Notes under the pieces: model-generated
Databases searched by the model: none
What the model saw: the letters and a program-made list of their open reading frames with translations, nothing else
Told to the model about the DNA's origin: nothing
Program-made: the position numbers and the translations under genes
Assembly: GCA_023248415.1 (NCBI GenBank)
Contig: JAHFEP010000129.1
Span: 1 to 8,035, forward strand
Direction of reading: 5' to 3'
Origin: Nitrospirota bacterium
GTDB taxonomy: Bacteria > Nitrospirota > CAKKRA01 > 9FT-COMBO-42-15
Length of the DNA stretch: 8,035 nucleotides
Part shown: piece by piece, positions 1 to 5,940 of the stretch
How the letters are laid out: every line of letters begins with the position of its first letter
Position numbering within the stretch: the stretch's first letter is position 1

Positions 1-2
1 TA

Positions 3-95
3 GGCGCAGAGGGATTTATAAAGAGGATTGAGAGGCTTCTTGCGCGTGATATTCTGCCAAAGAAGGCAGGACGACCAAAGAAGGGGAAGAAATAA
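3..95 (+). CDS. C-terminal end of an IS200/Y1-type (REP-associated) transposase, partial
   Basis: The open frame enters from the left edge and gives 30 residues before a TAA stop: GAEGFIKRIERLLARDILPK, then KAGRPKKGKK. This ending, a short amphipathic helix, 'RD-LPKK' and a basic GRPKK tail, is typical of the C-terminus of REP-associated tyrosine transposases (Y1_Tnp family). These are single-strand-processing HUH enzymes related to IS200/IS605 TnpA. The catalytic HUH motif and tyrosine would lie upstream, outside the window, so activity cannot be judged. The gene runs in the same direction as the cassette genes that follow. A small palindrome lies five bases after the stop. The assignment rests only on the tail, so a different basic-tailed protein is possible. 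Confidence 0.6.
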   Translation, partial: GAEGFIKRIERLLARDILPKKAGRPKKGKK

Positions 96-99
96 ATAT

Positions 100-111
100 G
101 GGAAGTGTCCC
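100..111. repeat. Short palindrome just after the transposase stop (GGGA-AGTG-TCCC)
   Basis: GGGA at 100-103 pairs with TCCC at 108-111 around the loop AGTG. It lies five bases after the transposase stop and is followed by CTAATA. Y1 transposases recognise short hairpins near their element ends, so this may mark the right end of the element. A four-base stem is weak evidence by itself. A related string (GAAG, TGTCCCT, CTAATA) recurs at 1585-1609. Confidence 0.35.
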
Positions 112-144
112 TCTAATATTCATAAATTTAGACCCAAGCAAGAA

Positions 145-486
145 AATGGCCGGCTAGATATTAGACCTAACGCTGGGAATCATGTGATGCTACAAGCGAA
201 GGAAGGCTATATCGTTTTTCTTGCCCATCTCAGAAATCAGTCAATATCGGTGACGGAAGGTGAGCAAGTGAGGCAAGGCCAAGCAATTGGAATGGTGGGC
301 AACTCAGGAAATTCAACAATGCCACACCTGCACATCAATGTATTTGATCAAATGGACGATCCGTTTAAGGCAGAGGTGCTTCCATTTGTGTTCAGCAGCT
401 ACGAGTCATTAGGCAGTGACGGGCTATGGATAGAGAACAGATCATCCCTGCCAAAGGCAGGAACATTTGTGAGGTTTCATGCATAA
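145..486 (+). pseudogene. C-terminal fragment of an M23 (LytM-type) metallopeptidase, 5'-truncated
   Basis: The frame reads in peptidase-M23 style from about AGNHVMLQ, through YIVFLAHL and GEQVRQGQAIGMVGNSGNS, to PHLHINVFD, then a family-unlike tail ending FVRFHA. The catalytic His of 'AHL' and the HxH motif (PHLH) are present. The first zinc-ligand motif (H-x3-D) and the upstream beta strands are missing, because the frame runs back into the transposase tail, where the same bases are read out of frame. No other frame between 95 and 150 supplies the missing part. M23 enzymes are zinc endopeptidases that cut peptidoglycan cross-links; this remnant lacks half its metal site and should be inactive. 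No ribosome binding site is seen. The TAA stop (484-486) lies inside the attC R'' box, as is usual for integron cassettes, so this was probably a cassette gene decapitated by transposon insertion or deletion. Confidence 0.7.
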
Positions 487-543
487 CCCTGCGCTCAAGC
501 GGGACGCCGCAAAAGCGCGGCGCCCCTTAGCTCCACGTTAGAC
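481..543 (+). other. attC: attC site (59-base element) of an integron gene cassette
   Basis: The right core is GTTAGAC (537-543), a perfect GTTRRRY box. The left box is GCATAAC (481-487), one mismatch from RYYYAAC. Between them is an imperfect palindrome. The inner stem is CGCCGC (505-510) with GCGGCG (517-522). The outer stem is CT-AAG-GGG (494-503) with CCCCTTAG (523-530), broken by unpaired C496, C500 and A504 on one arm only. Such one-sided extrahelical bases are what the integrase IntI uses to recognise the folded bottom strand of attC. The 63-bp length is usual for short attC sites, and the preceding gene's stop codon lies in the left box. Strand-transfer would be expected between G537 and T538. 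This marks the end of the M23 cassette and the start of the next one. Confidence 0.85.
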
Positions 544-544
544 A

Positions 545-577
545 CTAATACAAGGCAGCATCCTGCTGCTAATACAA
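545..577 (+). repeat. 9-bp direct repeat CTAATACAA flanking a small hairpin in the cassette leader
   Basis: CTAATACAA occurs at 545-553 and again at 569-577, separated by 15 bases. Within that gap CAGCA (556-560) pairs with TGCTG (564-568) around a three-base loop. The unit sits between the attC core and the ribosome binding site of the hydrolase gene. Its role is unknown: it may be a leader hairpin affecting translation or a small duplication. Confidence 0.4.
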
Positions 578-580
578 ACT

Positions 581-587
581 GGAGGAG
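581..587 (+). promoter_or_regulatory. Strong ribosome binding site of the cassette hydrolase
   Basis: GGAGGAG lies five bases before the ATG at 593. It fixes that start and shows the cassette carries its own strong Shine-Dalgarno sequence. I see no convincing promoter in the leader, so transcription probably comes from upstream. Confidence 0.8.
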
Positions 588-592
588 AAAAC

Positions 593-1381
593 ATGAAAAC
601 AATATCTACTAATCCCGTGTATCGTGGTCAGTGGCTCACATGCTTCGCAACGGCGTGTGTGGTCGGATGGATGTTTGCTTTGATCGCAGCGTCGGTATCT
701 GCGGCCGACGGTGTGTCAACCGACGCGGGTCCCGAAGGTCCCGCCCAAACGGTCTACGCCCCAACCAATGGGAAACCAGGTTCTGTGATCATTCTCATTT
801 CAGGGCAGTCGGGTCCTAATTCGTATCAGAGTTATGCGGCGGAGTTAGCTAAACTTGGCTACTACTCGGTCCTCCTAACCGGCCAGGACATCCTCAACCC
901 CGAACTCACCGGCGAGGCCAATTTGAAGAAAGCTATCGAACGGGCGCAGTTGTCCCCGAATGCTGTCAAGGGCAAAGCTGCGGTAATCGGCTTTTCTCTT
1001 GGAGGTGGAGGCGCTCTATACAACGCAACGCCTCTTTCAGACCTTGTTTCTATGGTGGTGGCCTATTACCCGTACACCAAGTCTTGGGCGAACAAAATGG
1101 ACTGGTTCGTCAAACGCTTCCGAGTTCCGGTGCTGGTGATGGCCGCTCAGCGCGACAGGTACCAAGACTGTTGTGTGATTGAATCCATGCAGGCTATGGA
1201 AGCCGCTGCGAAGAAAAGTGGAGCGCAATTCGAACTCGTAGTGTACCCTGAAGCCAGCCACGGATTCAATTTGCAAACGGACGCTAAAGGTAAGCCTGCC
1301 AGCGCCTATCGCCGCGACGACGACCGCGATGCCTGGCGTCGTGCACTTGAAATGCTCAAGCGTTATCAACCTTTGCAATAG
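593..1381 (+). CDS. Secreted dienelactone hydrolase-family (alpha/beta hydrolase fold) protein
   Basis: This is a 262-residue protein with an N-terminal signal sequence: a basic start, a hydrophobic run at about 19-33, and a likely signal peptidase I site after VSA (residue 37). The mature part follows the dienelactone hydrolase pattern. Strand SVIILISG (64-71) leads to an oxyanion-loop-like segment. The nucleophile elbow is G-F-S135-L-G-G-G-G. Asp188 sits in AAQRDRY, and His223 in the late motif YPEASHGF. Classical dienelactone hydrolases use Cys as nucleophile; Ser here fits an esterase or lipase-like hydrolase, but the substrate cannot be read from sequence. The protein likely acts in the periplasm or outside the cell. 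It is the only gene of an integron cassette and has its own strong ribosome binding site. The family assignment is firm and the function open. The intact frame and catalytic triad suggest an active gene. Confidence 0.8.
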   Translation: MKTISTNPVYRGQWLTCFATACVVGWMFALIAASVSAADGVSTDAGPEGPAQTVYAPTNGKPGSVIILISGQSGPNSYQSYAAELAKLGYYSVLLTGQDILNPELTGEANLKKAIERAQLSPNAVKGKAAVIGFSLGGGGALYNATPLSDLVSMVVAYYPYTKSWANKMDWFVKRFRVPVLVMAAQRDRYQDCCVIESMQAMEAAAKKSGAQFELVVYPEASHGFNLQTDAKGKPASAYRRDDDRDAWRRALEMLKRYQPLQ

Positions 1382-1400
1382 CGTTCTGCCAAGTGCATCG

Positions 1401-1535
1401 GCCTAACAAGATCAATCCAGCCGATCGCTACGCTCCGGCTGATTTTTTCGTTCCCTCCCTCGCTTCGCTCGGGCAGGGAACCAGGCAGTCAAGACGGACA
1501 CGCCCTTCGGGCGGCCGCTTACCGCCGCATTAGGC
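1401..1535 (+). other. attC: Long branched attC-like element ending the hydrolase cassette
   Basis: The left box GCCTAAC (1401-1407) is a perfect RYYYAAC. ATTAGGC (1529-1535) is its partner with one change from GTTAGGC, and GCCTAA/TTAGGC forms an outer stem. Three hairpins lie inside. First, AATC-AGCCG (1414-1423, unpaired C1418) pairs with CGGCTGATT (1436-1444). Second, GTTCCCT (1450-1456) pairs with AGGGAAC (1475-1481), with CCC/GGG inside. Third, GT-AAG-CGG plus CGCCC (1488-1505; unpaired C1490, A1494 and 1498-1500) pairs with GGGCG-CCG-CTT-AC (1509-1522; unpaired G1514). The first and third have the one-sided extrahelical bases of attC stems. It may be one 135-nt attC or two attC sites joined at the GTTCCCT hairpin. 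Confidence 0.65.
1414..1448 (+). terminator. Possible Rho-independent terminator after the hydrolase gene (within attC element)
   Basis: The GC-rich stem AATC-AGCCG/CGGCTGATT, with a 12-base loop, runs directly into a T-run (1443-1448). This is a terminator layout on the + strand 33 nt after the hydrolase stop. The same bases form the first hairpin of the attC-like element, so this may be a dual role or a coincidence. The long loop and the bulged C weaken the call. Confidence 0.35.
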
Positions 1536-1584
1536 TGTTAAAACAAGGCCATGAAGAATGCGTTAATGCCTCAGCCTTCACTGT

Positions 1585-1609
1585 GAAGATGTCCCTGTCC
1601 CCCCTAATA
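1585..1609 (+). repeat. Degenerate copy of the motif found after the transposase
   Basis: GAAG, then TGTCCCT, then CTAATA occur here in order, with an added A and a C-rich insertion. The same blocks run together at 102-118 as GAAGTGTCCCTCTAATA. The two copies bracket the cassette segment. The stretch 1536-1661 otherwise holds an 11-codon frame (1551-1586), no recognisable gene and no clear promoter. The similarity could be chance in C-rich sequence. Confidence 0.25.
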
Positions 1610-1661
1610 GTCAATAGAAACCCCTTGCGAAAAAGTCTTTACTATGATAAAACTTACGCCA

Positions 1662-4223
1662 ATGGAAAAGAAATACTCTCCAAAAGATATAGAACAAAAG
1701 TGGCAGAGGAATTGGGAGGGGCTTTTTGTTTCAAAAGAAGACCCTAATAAAAAGAAATATTACTGCCTTGAGATGTTTCCTTATCCCTCTGGCAGGATAC
1801 ACATGGGCCATGTGCGGAATTATGTTATAGGCGATGTAATAGCGCGCTATAAGATAATGAACGGGTATTCTGTTATACATCCAATTGGCTGGGATGCATT
1901 CGGTATGCCAGCAGAGAATGCTGCTATTGAAAAGGGGATACATCCTGCAAAATGGACTTATGAAAATATTGCAAGCATGAAGGCGCAGATAAAGAAGCTG
2001 GGCCTGAGCTATGACTGGAGCAGGGAGATTGCAACCTGTGACGAGGATTATTATAAATGGAACCAGTGGCTCTTTTTAAAGATGTATGAAAAGGGGATTG
2101 CATATAAGAAAAAGTCCTTTGTAAACTGGTGCCCTTCGTGCGAGACAGTGCTTGCAAATGAGCAGGTGGATGACGGAAAATGCTGGAGGTGCGACTCCAT
2201 TGTAAAGCAGAAGGAGCTTGAGCAGTGGTTCTTTAAGATTACTGATTATGCAGAGGAGCTGCTTTCATATACGGATAAACTTACAGGCTGGCCAGAAAAT
2301 GTGCTTATGATGCAGAGAAACTGGATAGGCAAAAGCACTGGCGCTGAGATAGATTTTAAAATAGCAGGCACAGATGAGAAGATTACTGTTTTTACTACAA
2401 GGCAGGATACAATTTTTGGCGCAACCTTTATGAGCATTGCTGCAGAGCATCCAATGGTTAAGGTTCTTATTAAAGGCAAAAACACAGAAAAGGATGTAAT
2501 GAAATTTGTTGAGAAGGTGATGCAGGAGGACAAGCTCACAAGGACAGGTGAGGGGACAGAAAAGGAAGGGATATTCACTGGCGCATACGCAATAAATCCG
2601 TTCACAAAAAAAGAGATCCCAATATGGATTGGCAATTTTGTTCTGATGGAATACGGCACAGGCTCTGTAATGGCTGTTCCGTGCCATGATGCACGTGATT
2701 TTGCATTTGCAAAAAAATACAATCTCCCATTGCAGCTTGTTATCCAGAATCCTGAAAAAACGCTTTCTGTTGATACAATGAAGGATGCCTATGTTGATGA
2801 CGGCTTTCTTGTGAATTCAGGAGAGTTTAATAATCTCTCATCTTTAGAGGCAAAAGAGAAGATTGCAGACGAACTTGAAAAGAATGGCATTGGGAAAAGA
2901 TGCATAAATTATCGTCTGCGGGACTGGGGCATATCAAGGCAGAGATACTGGGGAACGCCAATACCTATGCTCTACTGCAATCAATGCGGCATAGTGCCTG
3001 TGCCTGAAAAGGATTTGCCAGTGAGACTTCCAAAGGATGTTGCATTTACAGGAAAAGGAGGCTCACCGCTTTTGGATTCAAAGGACTTTCTAAATGTAAA
3101 GTGCCCAAAATGCAAAGGGGATGCAAGGAGAGAGACAGATACAATGGACACCTTCGTGGACTCATCATGGTATTTCCTGCGCTACACATCTCCTAAATAT
3201 AATGACAAGCCATTTGATTTTGAAAAGGCAGGATACTGGATGCCAGTAGACCAATACATAGGCGGCATTGAGCATGCAGTCCTTCATCTATTATATTCAA
3301 GATTTTTTACAAAGGTTGTGCGCGACCTCGGATTGATAAAGATTGATGAGCCCTTTACAAACCTCCTTACACAGGGCATGGTATGCAAGGAGACATTAAG
3401 ATGCCCTGAGCACGGATGGTTGTTCTCTGAGGATGTAAAAGATGATAAATGCAGGTTATGCGAAAAAGGGGTGGAAAAGGGCAGGGTTGAGAAGATGTCC
3501 AAGTCAAAAAAGAATGTCATTGACCCTGATAAATTAATAGACACCTACGGCGCTGATACTGTAAGGCTCTTTTCACTCTTTGCAGCGCCGCCAGAAAAGG
3601 ATCTGGAGTGGAGCGATCAAGGCGTTGATGGCGCATGGAGATTTTTGAACAGGGTATGGAGCCTTGTGGTAAAATATAGCAGTGAGATTAAAGATGCAAA
3701 GGCCAAGATAGAAGTTGCTAAGTTAAATGATAATGAAAAGGCGCTTTACAGAAAGACACATCAGACCATAAAGAAGGTTACAGAGGATATAGAAAGAGAC
3801 TTTCATTTTAATACTGCCATTGCTGCAATGATGGAGCTGGTAAATGAAATATTAGGGAGTGGAGAAAAAGAGCGCGTAAAGGCAGAGGTTTTAAAGGCTG
3901 CCCTTGAGACATTGATTATTCTACTTTCTCCTTTCGCACCTCATATATGCGATGAGCTCTGGTTATTGCTTGAGAATAAAGGCTCTGTTATTAATATTGC
4001 ATGGCCGCAATATAATGCTAATGCAATTAAGGCAGAGGAGATGCTGATTGTAATCCAGATAAATGGGAAGGTAAGGGGAAGGGTTAACCTTCCTGCTGGC
4101 ACAGCAGAGGAGGATATCAAAAAGACTGCGCTTGCTGACACGAAGACTAAGGAATGGATTTCCGGGAAGGATATAAAAAAGATAATTGTTGTTCAAAACA
4201 AGCTGGTGAATATTGTGGTGTAA
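1662..4223 (+). CDS. leuS: Leucyl-tRNA synthetase
   Basis: This class I cytoplasmic enzyme charges tRNA-Leu using ATP. From the ATG at 1662 it is 853 residues, normal for the family. The catalytic domain carries the HIGH-type motif HMGH (47-50) and the KMSKS loop (611-615). The CP1 editing domain (about 223-415) has the threonine-rich TTRQDT (245-250) and AVPCHDARD, whose Asp343 is the conserved editing Asp. Zinc-type Cys pairs are C157/C160 with C174/C177, and C439/C442 with C481/C484. An extra Cys/His cluster (C581, H584, C597, C600) precedes KMSKS. The C-terminal part has the anticodon-binding helices and the QINGKVRG motif (799-806). I prefer the start at 1662 (MEKKYSPKDIEQKWQ) because it matches where the family begins. 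An in-frame ATG at 1644 would add six residues, and neither start has a clear ribosome binding site. It heads the leuS-lptE-holA group; the lptE ATG follows one base after its stop. Confidence 0.97.
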   Translation: MEKKYSPKDIEQKWQRNWEGLFVSKEDPNKKKYYCLEMFPYPSGRIHMGHVRNYVIGDVIARYKIMNGYSVIHPIGWDAFGMPAENAAIEKGIHPAKWTYENIASMKAQIKKLGLSYDWSREIATCDEDYYKWNQWLFLKMYEKGIAYKKKSFVNWCPSCETVLANEQVDDGKCWRCDSIVKQKELEQWFFKITDYAEELLSYTDKLTGWPENVLMMQRNWIGKSTGAEIDFKIAGTDEKITVFTTRQDTIFGATFMSIAAEHPMVKVLIKGKNTEKDVMKFVEKVMQEDKLTRTGEGTEKEGIFTGAYAINPFTKKEIPIWIGNFVLMEYGTGSVMAVPCHDARDFAFAKKYNLPLQLVIQNPEKTLSVDTMKDAYVDDGFLVNSGEFNNLSSLEAKEKIADELEKNGIGKRCINYRLRDWGISRQRYWGTPIPMLYCNQCGIVPVPEKDLPVRLPKDVAFTGKGGSPLLDSKDFLNVKCPKCKGDARRETDTMDTFVDSSWYFLRYTSPKYNDKPFDFEKAGYWMPVDQYIGGIEHAVLHLLYSRFFTKVVRDLGLIKIDEPFTNLLTQGMVCKETLRCPEHGWLFSEDVKDDKCRLCEKGVEKGRVEKMSKSKKNVIDPDKLIDTYGADTVRLFSLFAAPPEKDLEWSDQGVDGAWRFLNRVWSLVVKYSSEIKDAKAKIEVAKLNDNEKALYRKTHQTIKKVTEDIERDFHFNTAIAAMMELVNEILGSGEKERVKAEVLKAALETLIILLSPFAPHICDELWLLLENKGSVINIAWPQYNANAIKAEEMLIVIQINGKVRGRVNLPAGTAEEDIKKTALADTKTKEWISGKDIKKIIVVQNKLVNIVV

Positions 4224-4224
4224 T

Positions 4225-4752
4225 ATGAATAAAAAGTCAGATAAAATATTAATTATATTTTCTGCTATTTTCTTACTTACTATTTCCTCCTGCGGCTATC
4301 GTTTTTCAGGAAGGACGAATGAACTCCCTTCGCATATAAAGGCAGTTGCTGTTCCTATATTTGTTAATGCAACACAGGAGCCTCTGATTGAAAGCGTTAT
4401 TACAAATAAAGTGATTCAGGAGTTTATCGGAGATGGAAGGTTAAAGGTTGTTGACATCGGCAGGGCAGATGCAGTGCTTAAAGCGAGAATAATTGCCTTT
4501 AGTCTTGCGCCATTATCCTTTGACAAAGGTGATAATGTGCTGGAGTACAGGGTAGTGATACAGTGTGAGCTGGTTTTGGAGGATGTAAGGGAAAATAAGA
4601 TTATCTGGAAAGAGCCAGCGCTTACTCAGTCAGCAGACTATAAGGTTTCAGGCGATATATCTGCAACAAGGACAGCAAAGGACAGGGCAATAGAAGAGGC
4701 ATCTAAAAGATTTGCGTCGGATTTGGTGGCGCGGGTATTTGAAGGATTTTGA
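4225..4752 (+). CDS. lptE: LptE-like outer-membrane LPS-assembly lipoprotein
   Basis: This 175-residue protein begins with a lipoprotein signal: NKK near the start, a hydrophobic stretch (8-20), and lipobox ISSC with the acylated Cys at residue 23. The mature start CGYRFSG is characteristic of LptE. The rest fits the LptE/RlpB fold, with AVPIFVNATQEP, a helix around VITNKVIQEFIGDG, strands including RVVIQCELVLED, and a final helix ending SDLVARVFEGF. LptE is thought to plug the LptD barrel and help place LPS in the outer leaflet, so it implies a diderm with LPS. An upstream TTG (4213) in the same frame would add four residues, but the ATG at 4225, directly after the leuS stop, is better. No strong ribosome binding site is visible, which fits translational coupling to leuS. 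Small LptE-like lipoproteins diverge strongly, so the symbol rests on the lipobox/CGYxFSG signature and on gene order. Confidence 0.85.
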   Translation: MNKKSDKILIIFSAIFLLTISSCGYRFSGRTNELPSHIKAVAVPIFVNATQEPLIESVITNKVIQEFIGDGRLKVVDIGRADAVLKARIIAFSLAPLSFDKGDNVLEYRVVIQCELVLEDVRENKIIWKEPALTQSADYKVSGDISATRTAKDRAIEEASKRFASDLVARVFEGF

Positions 4753-4760
4753 CAAATCCT
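4743..4760. repeat. Perfect hairpin over the lptE stop codon
   Basis: AGGATTT (4743-4749) and AAATCCT (4754-4760) form a perfect seven-base stem around a four-base loop that contains most of the TGA stop. It is followed by an A-rich stretch, not T, so it is not a standard terminator for the leuS-lptE direction. It could modulate termination, mRNA processing or holA expression. Confidence 0.45.
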
Positions 4761-4805
4761 GCAAAAAAGCGTAAAGAAATGTTAGGGGTAATGCATTAAT
4801 ATATT

Positions 4806-5819
4806 ATGTTACAGTATCAGGATTTAATAGAAGAGCTTAAAAAAAAGGATGTCTCCTTTCCAATCTATGGACTTGTTGGCGAAGAGGGGCTTCTGATTTC
4901 AGAAGGAATAGATAAGATAGTTGATAATGCCCTGTCAGGAGGAACGAAGGATTTTAATTATAATCTCTTTTATGCAAAAGAAAACAGCATTGATGAGGTA
5001 TTAAATGCTGTAAGCACCCTTCCTCTGATGGCTAAAAAAAGGGTTGTAGTGCTAAGGGATATTGACCAATATCCTGCATCAAGCCTTGACAGGTTTGCAG
5101 ATTACCTTAAAAAACCTTCTGATTCAACATGCCTGATTATTACAGCAAAGAAGATAGACCAGAGAACAAGATTCTTTAAGGCACTGCAGGATAATTCCAT
5201 GATTATCTCATGCGGACCGCTTTATGAAAATCAGATCAAATTCTGGACAAGGTCAAGGGCTAAGTCTTACGGCATTGAGTTTACAGAGGATGCGTTGAAT
5301 ATGTTTTTTGAGGTTGCAGGCAATGAGCTTGGTTTAATAGACAATGAGCTGAAAAAAATTTCTTCCTACTGTGAGTCTAAAAAGAAGATTGATACAGATG
5401 ATATTGAACTCCTCGTTGGCAAAAGCAGGATATATTCTATATTTAATCTTATAAATGCAATTGGTGAAAAGAGGCTTGAAAGGGCGCTATTGATATTGAA
5501 GAAGATGCTGAATGACGGCGAGCCGCCTCTTATGATACTTGCAATGATTGCAAGGCAGTTCAGGCTTATGGTAAGGGCGATAGAGTATCAGAGAGATGGT
5601 CTTTCTGCGCCAGAGGTTTCAAAAAAGATTGGGTTATTTGGAAATATCTTTAATGCATTCAGGGAGCAGCTTAGAAATTTTACCCTTGATGAAATTCTAA
5701 AAAAACACAAGCTCTTTTTTCATGCGGACTCCGAGCTTAAAGGCGGAGGTTGTTCACCGGAGATAATCTTAAATGACTTGATATTTAAGCTCTGCAATAG
5801 TGTTAAAGGAATGGCATAA
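4806..5819 (+). CDS. holA: DNA polymerase III subunit delta
   Basis: This 337-residue protein is close to the usual size of HolA, the clamp-loader subunit that opens the beta sliding clamp. The N-terminal domain has the typical 'YGLVGEEGLLISEGIDKI' segment (the family pattern is YLLxGxE, at about 21-27). It continues to RVVVLRDIDQ and CLIITAKKIDQRTRFFKAL, which match the delta ATPase-like fold without nucleotide-binding motifs. The middle has GNELGLIDNELKKI, a strong delta signature. The C-terminal collar domain includes RIYSIFNLINAIGEKR, ALLILKKMLNDGEPP, MIARQFRLMVRA and the late motif HADSELKGG. It follows lptE after a 53-nt gap in the same direction, likely in one operon. A weak AGGGG lies 17 nt before the ATG, too far to be a good ribosome binding site. 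It converges on rpsT. Confidence 0.93.
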   Translation: MLQYQDLIEELKKKDVSFPIYGLVGEEGLLISEGIDKIVDNALSGGTKDFNYNLFYAKENSIDEVLNAVSTLPLMAKKRVVVLRDIDQYPASSLDRFADYLKKPSDSTCLIITAKKIDQRTRFFKALQDNSMIISCGPLYENQIKFWTRSRAKSYGIEFTEDALNMFFEVAGNELGLIDNELKKISSYCESKKKIDTDDIELLVGKSRIYSIFNLINAIGEKRLERALLILKKMLNDGEPPLMILAMIARQFRLMVRAIEYQRDGLSAPEVSKKIGLFGNIFNAFREQLRNFTLDEILKKHKLFFHADSELKGGGCSPEIILNDLIFKLCNSVKGMA

Positions 5820-5869
5820 TAAGTTATATGATAAACTTTTCTATTATTGAATTTTGGGGCAGAGATAAT

Positions 5870-5930
5870 GCAGGGGCGGCTTTTGCAGGCGCCCTTGCTA
5901 TGAAAGGGCAGCCCGCAGAGCTGCCCCTGC
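5870..5930. repeat. REP/BIME-like palindromic element between holA and rpsT
   Basis: The outer arms GCAGGGGC (5870-5877) and GCCCCTGC (5923-5930) are perfect inverted repeats. Inside lie two alternative hairpins. GGGCG (5874-5878) pairs with CGCCC (5890-5894), and GGGCAGC (5906-5912) pairs with GCTGCCC (5920-5926). Two linked GC-rich hairpins between convergent genes resemble the paired palindromes called BIMEs. No T-run follows on either strand, so it is a poor intrinsic terminator, although it may stop or protect transcript ends for both genes. The DNA is much richer in G+C than its surroundings. RAYT transposases mobilise REP-type sequences and a probable RAYT tail lies at 3-95, but no direct link is shown. 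Confidence 0.55.
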
Positions 5931-5940
5931 AATTTGAACT

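Larger units (their letters stand above)
538..1535 (+). mobile_element. Integron gene cassette carrying the alpha/beta hydrolase
   Basis: The unit starts at the crossover point of the attC GTTAGAC box and ends with the attC-like element at 1401-1535. It holds one gene in the usual orientation, with a 55-nt leader and the stop 20 nt before the left attC box. This is the standard single-gene cassette layout. Its base composition and codons, with many GCC, GGC and CGC, contrast with the AT-rich leuS side. The right boundary is less certain, because the final core reads ATTAGGC rather than GTTRRRY. Confidence 0.65.

Noticed and set aside
165..171. ACCTAAC inside the M23 fragment as another integron core box
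   Set aside because: It matches RYYYAAC but has no partner box or palindrome, and it is explained as coding sequence (Pro-Asn).
1037..1378. 113-residue minus-strand frame inside the hydrolase gene
   Set aside because: It is opposite an intact gene with signal peptide and catalytic triad, and its product has no family features.
1551..1586. Eleven-codon frame MKNALMPQPSL after the second attC-like element
   Set aside because: It could be the start of a truncated third cassette gene, but it is too short and has no convincing ribosome binding site.
1625..1653. Possible leuS promoter, TTGCGA with TATGAT or TAAAAC
   Set aside because: TATGAT is only 12 bases from TTGCGA, and with 17-base spacing the -10 box TAAAAC is poor; the start would fall at or after the start codon.
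2246..2722. Minus-strand frames inside leuS
   Set aside because: These are long shadows produced by codon bias of leuS; no start signals and no recognisable motifs.
4789..4798. Ten-base palindrome TAATGCATTA before holA
   Set aside because: AT-rich palindromes this short are expected by chance in this sequence, and no partner site is seen.
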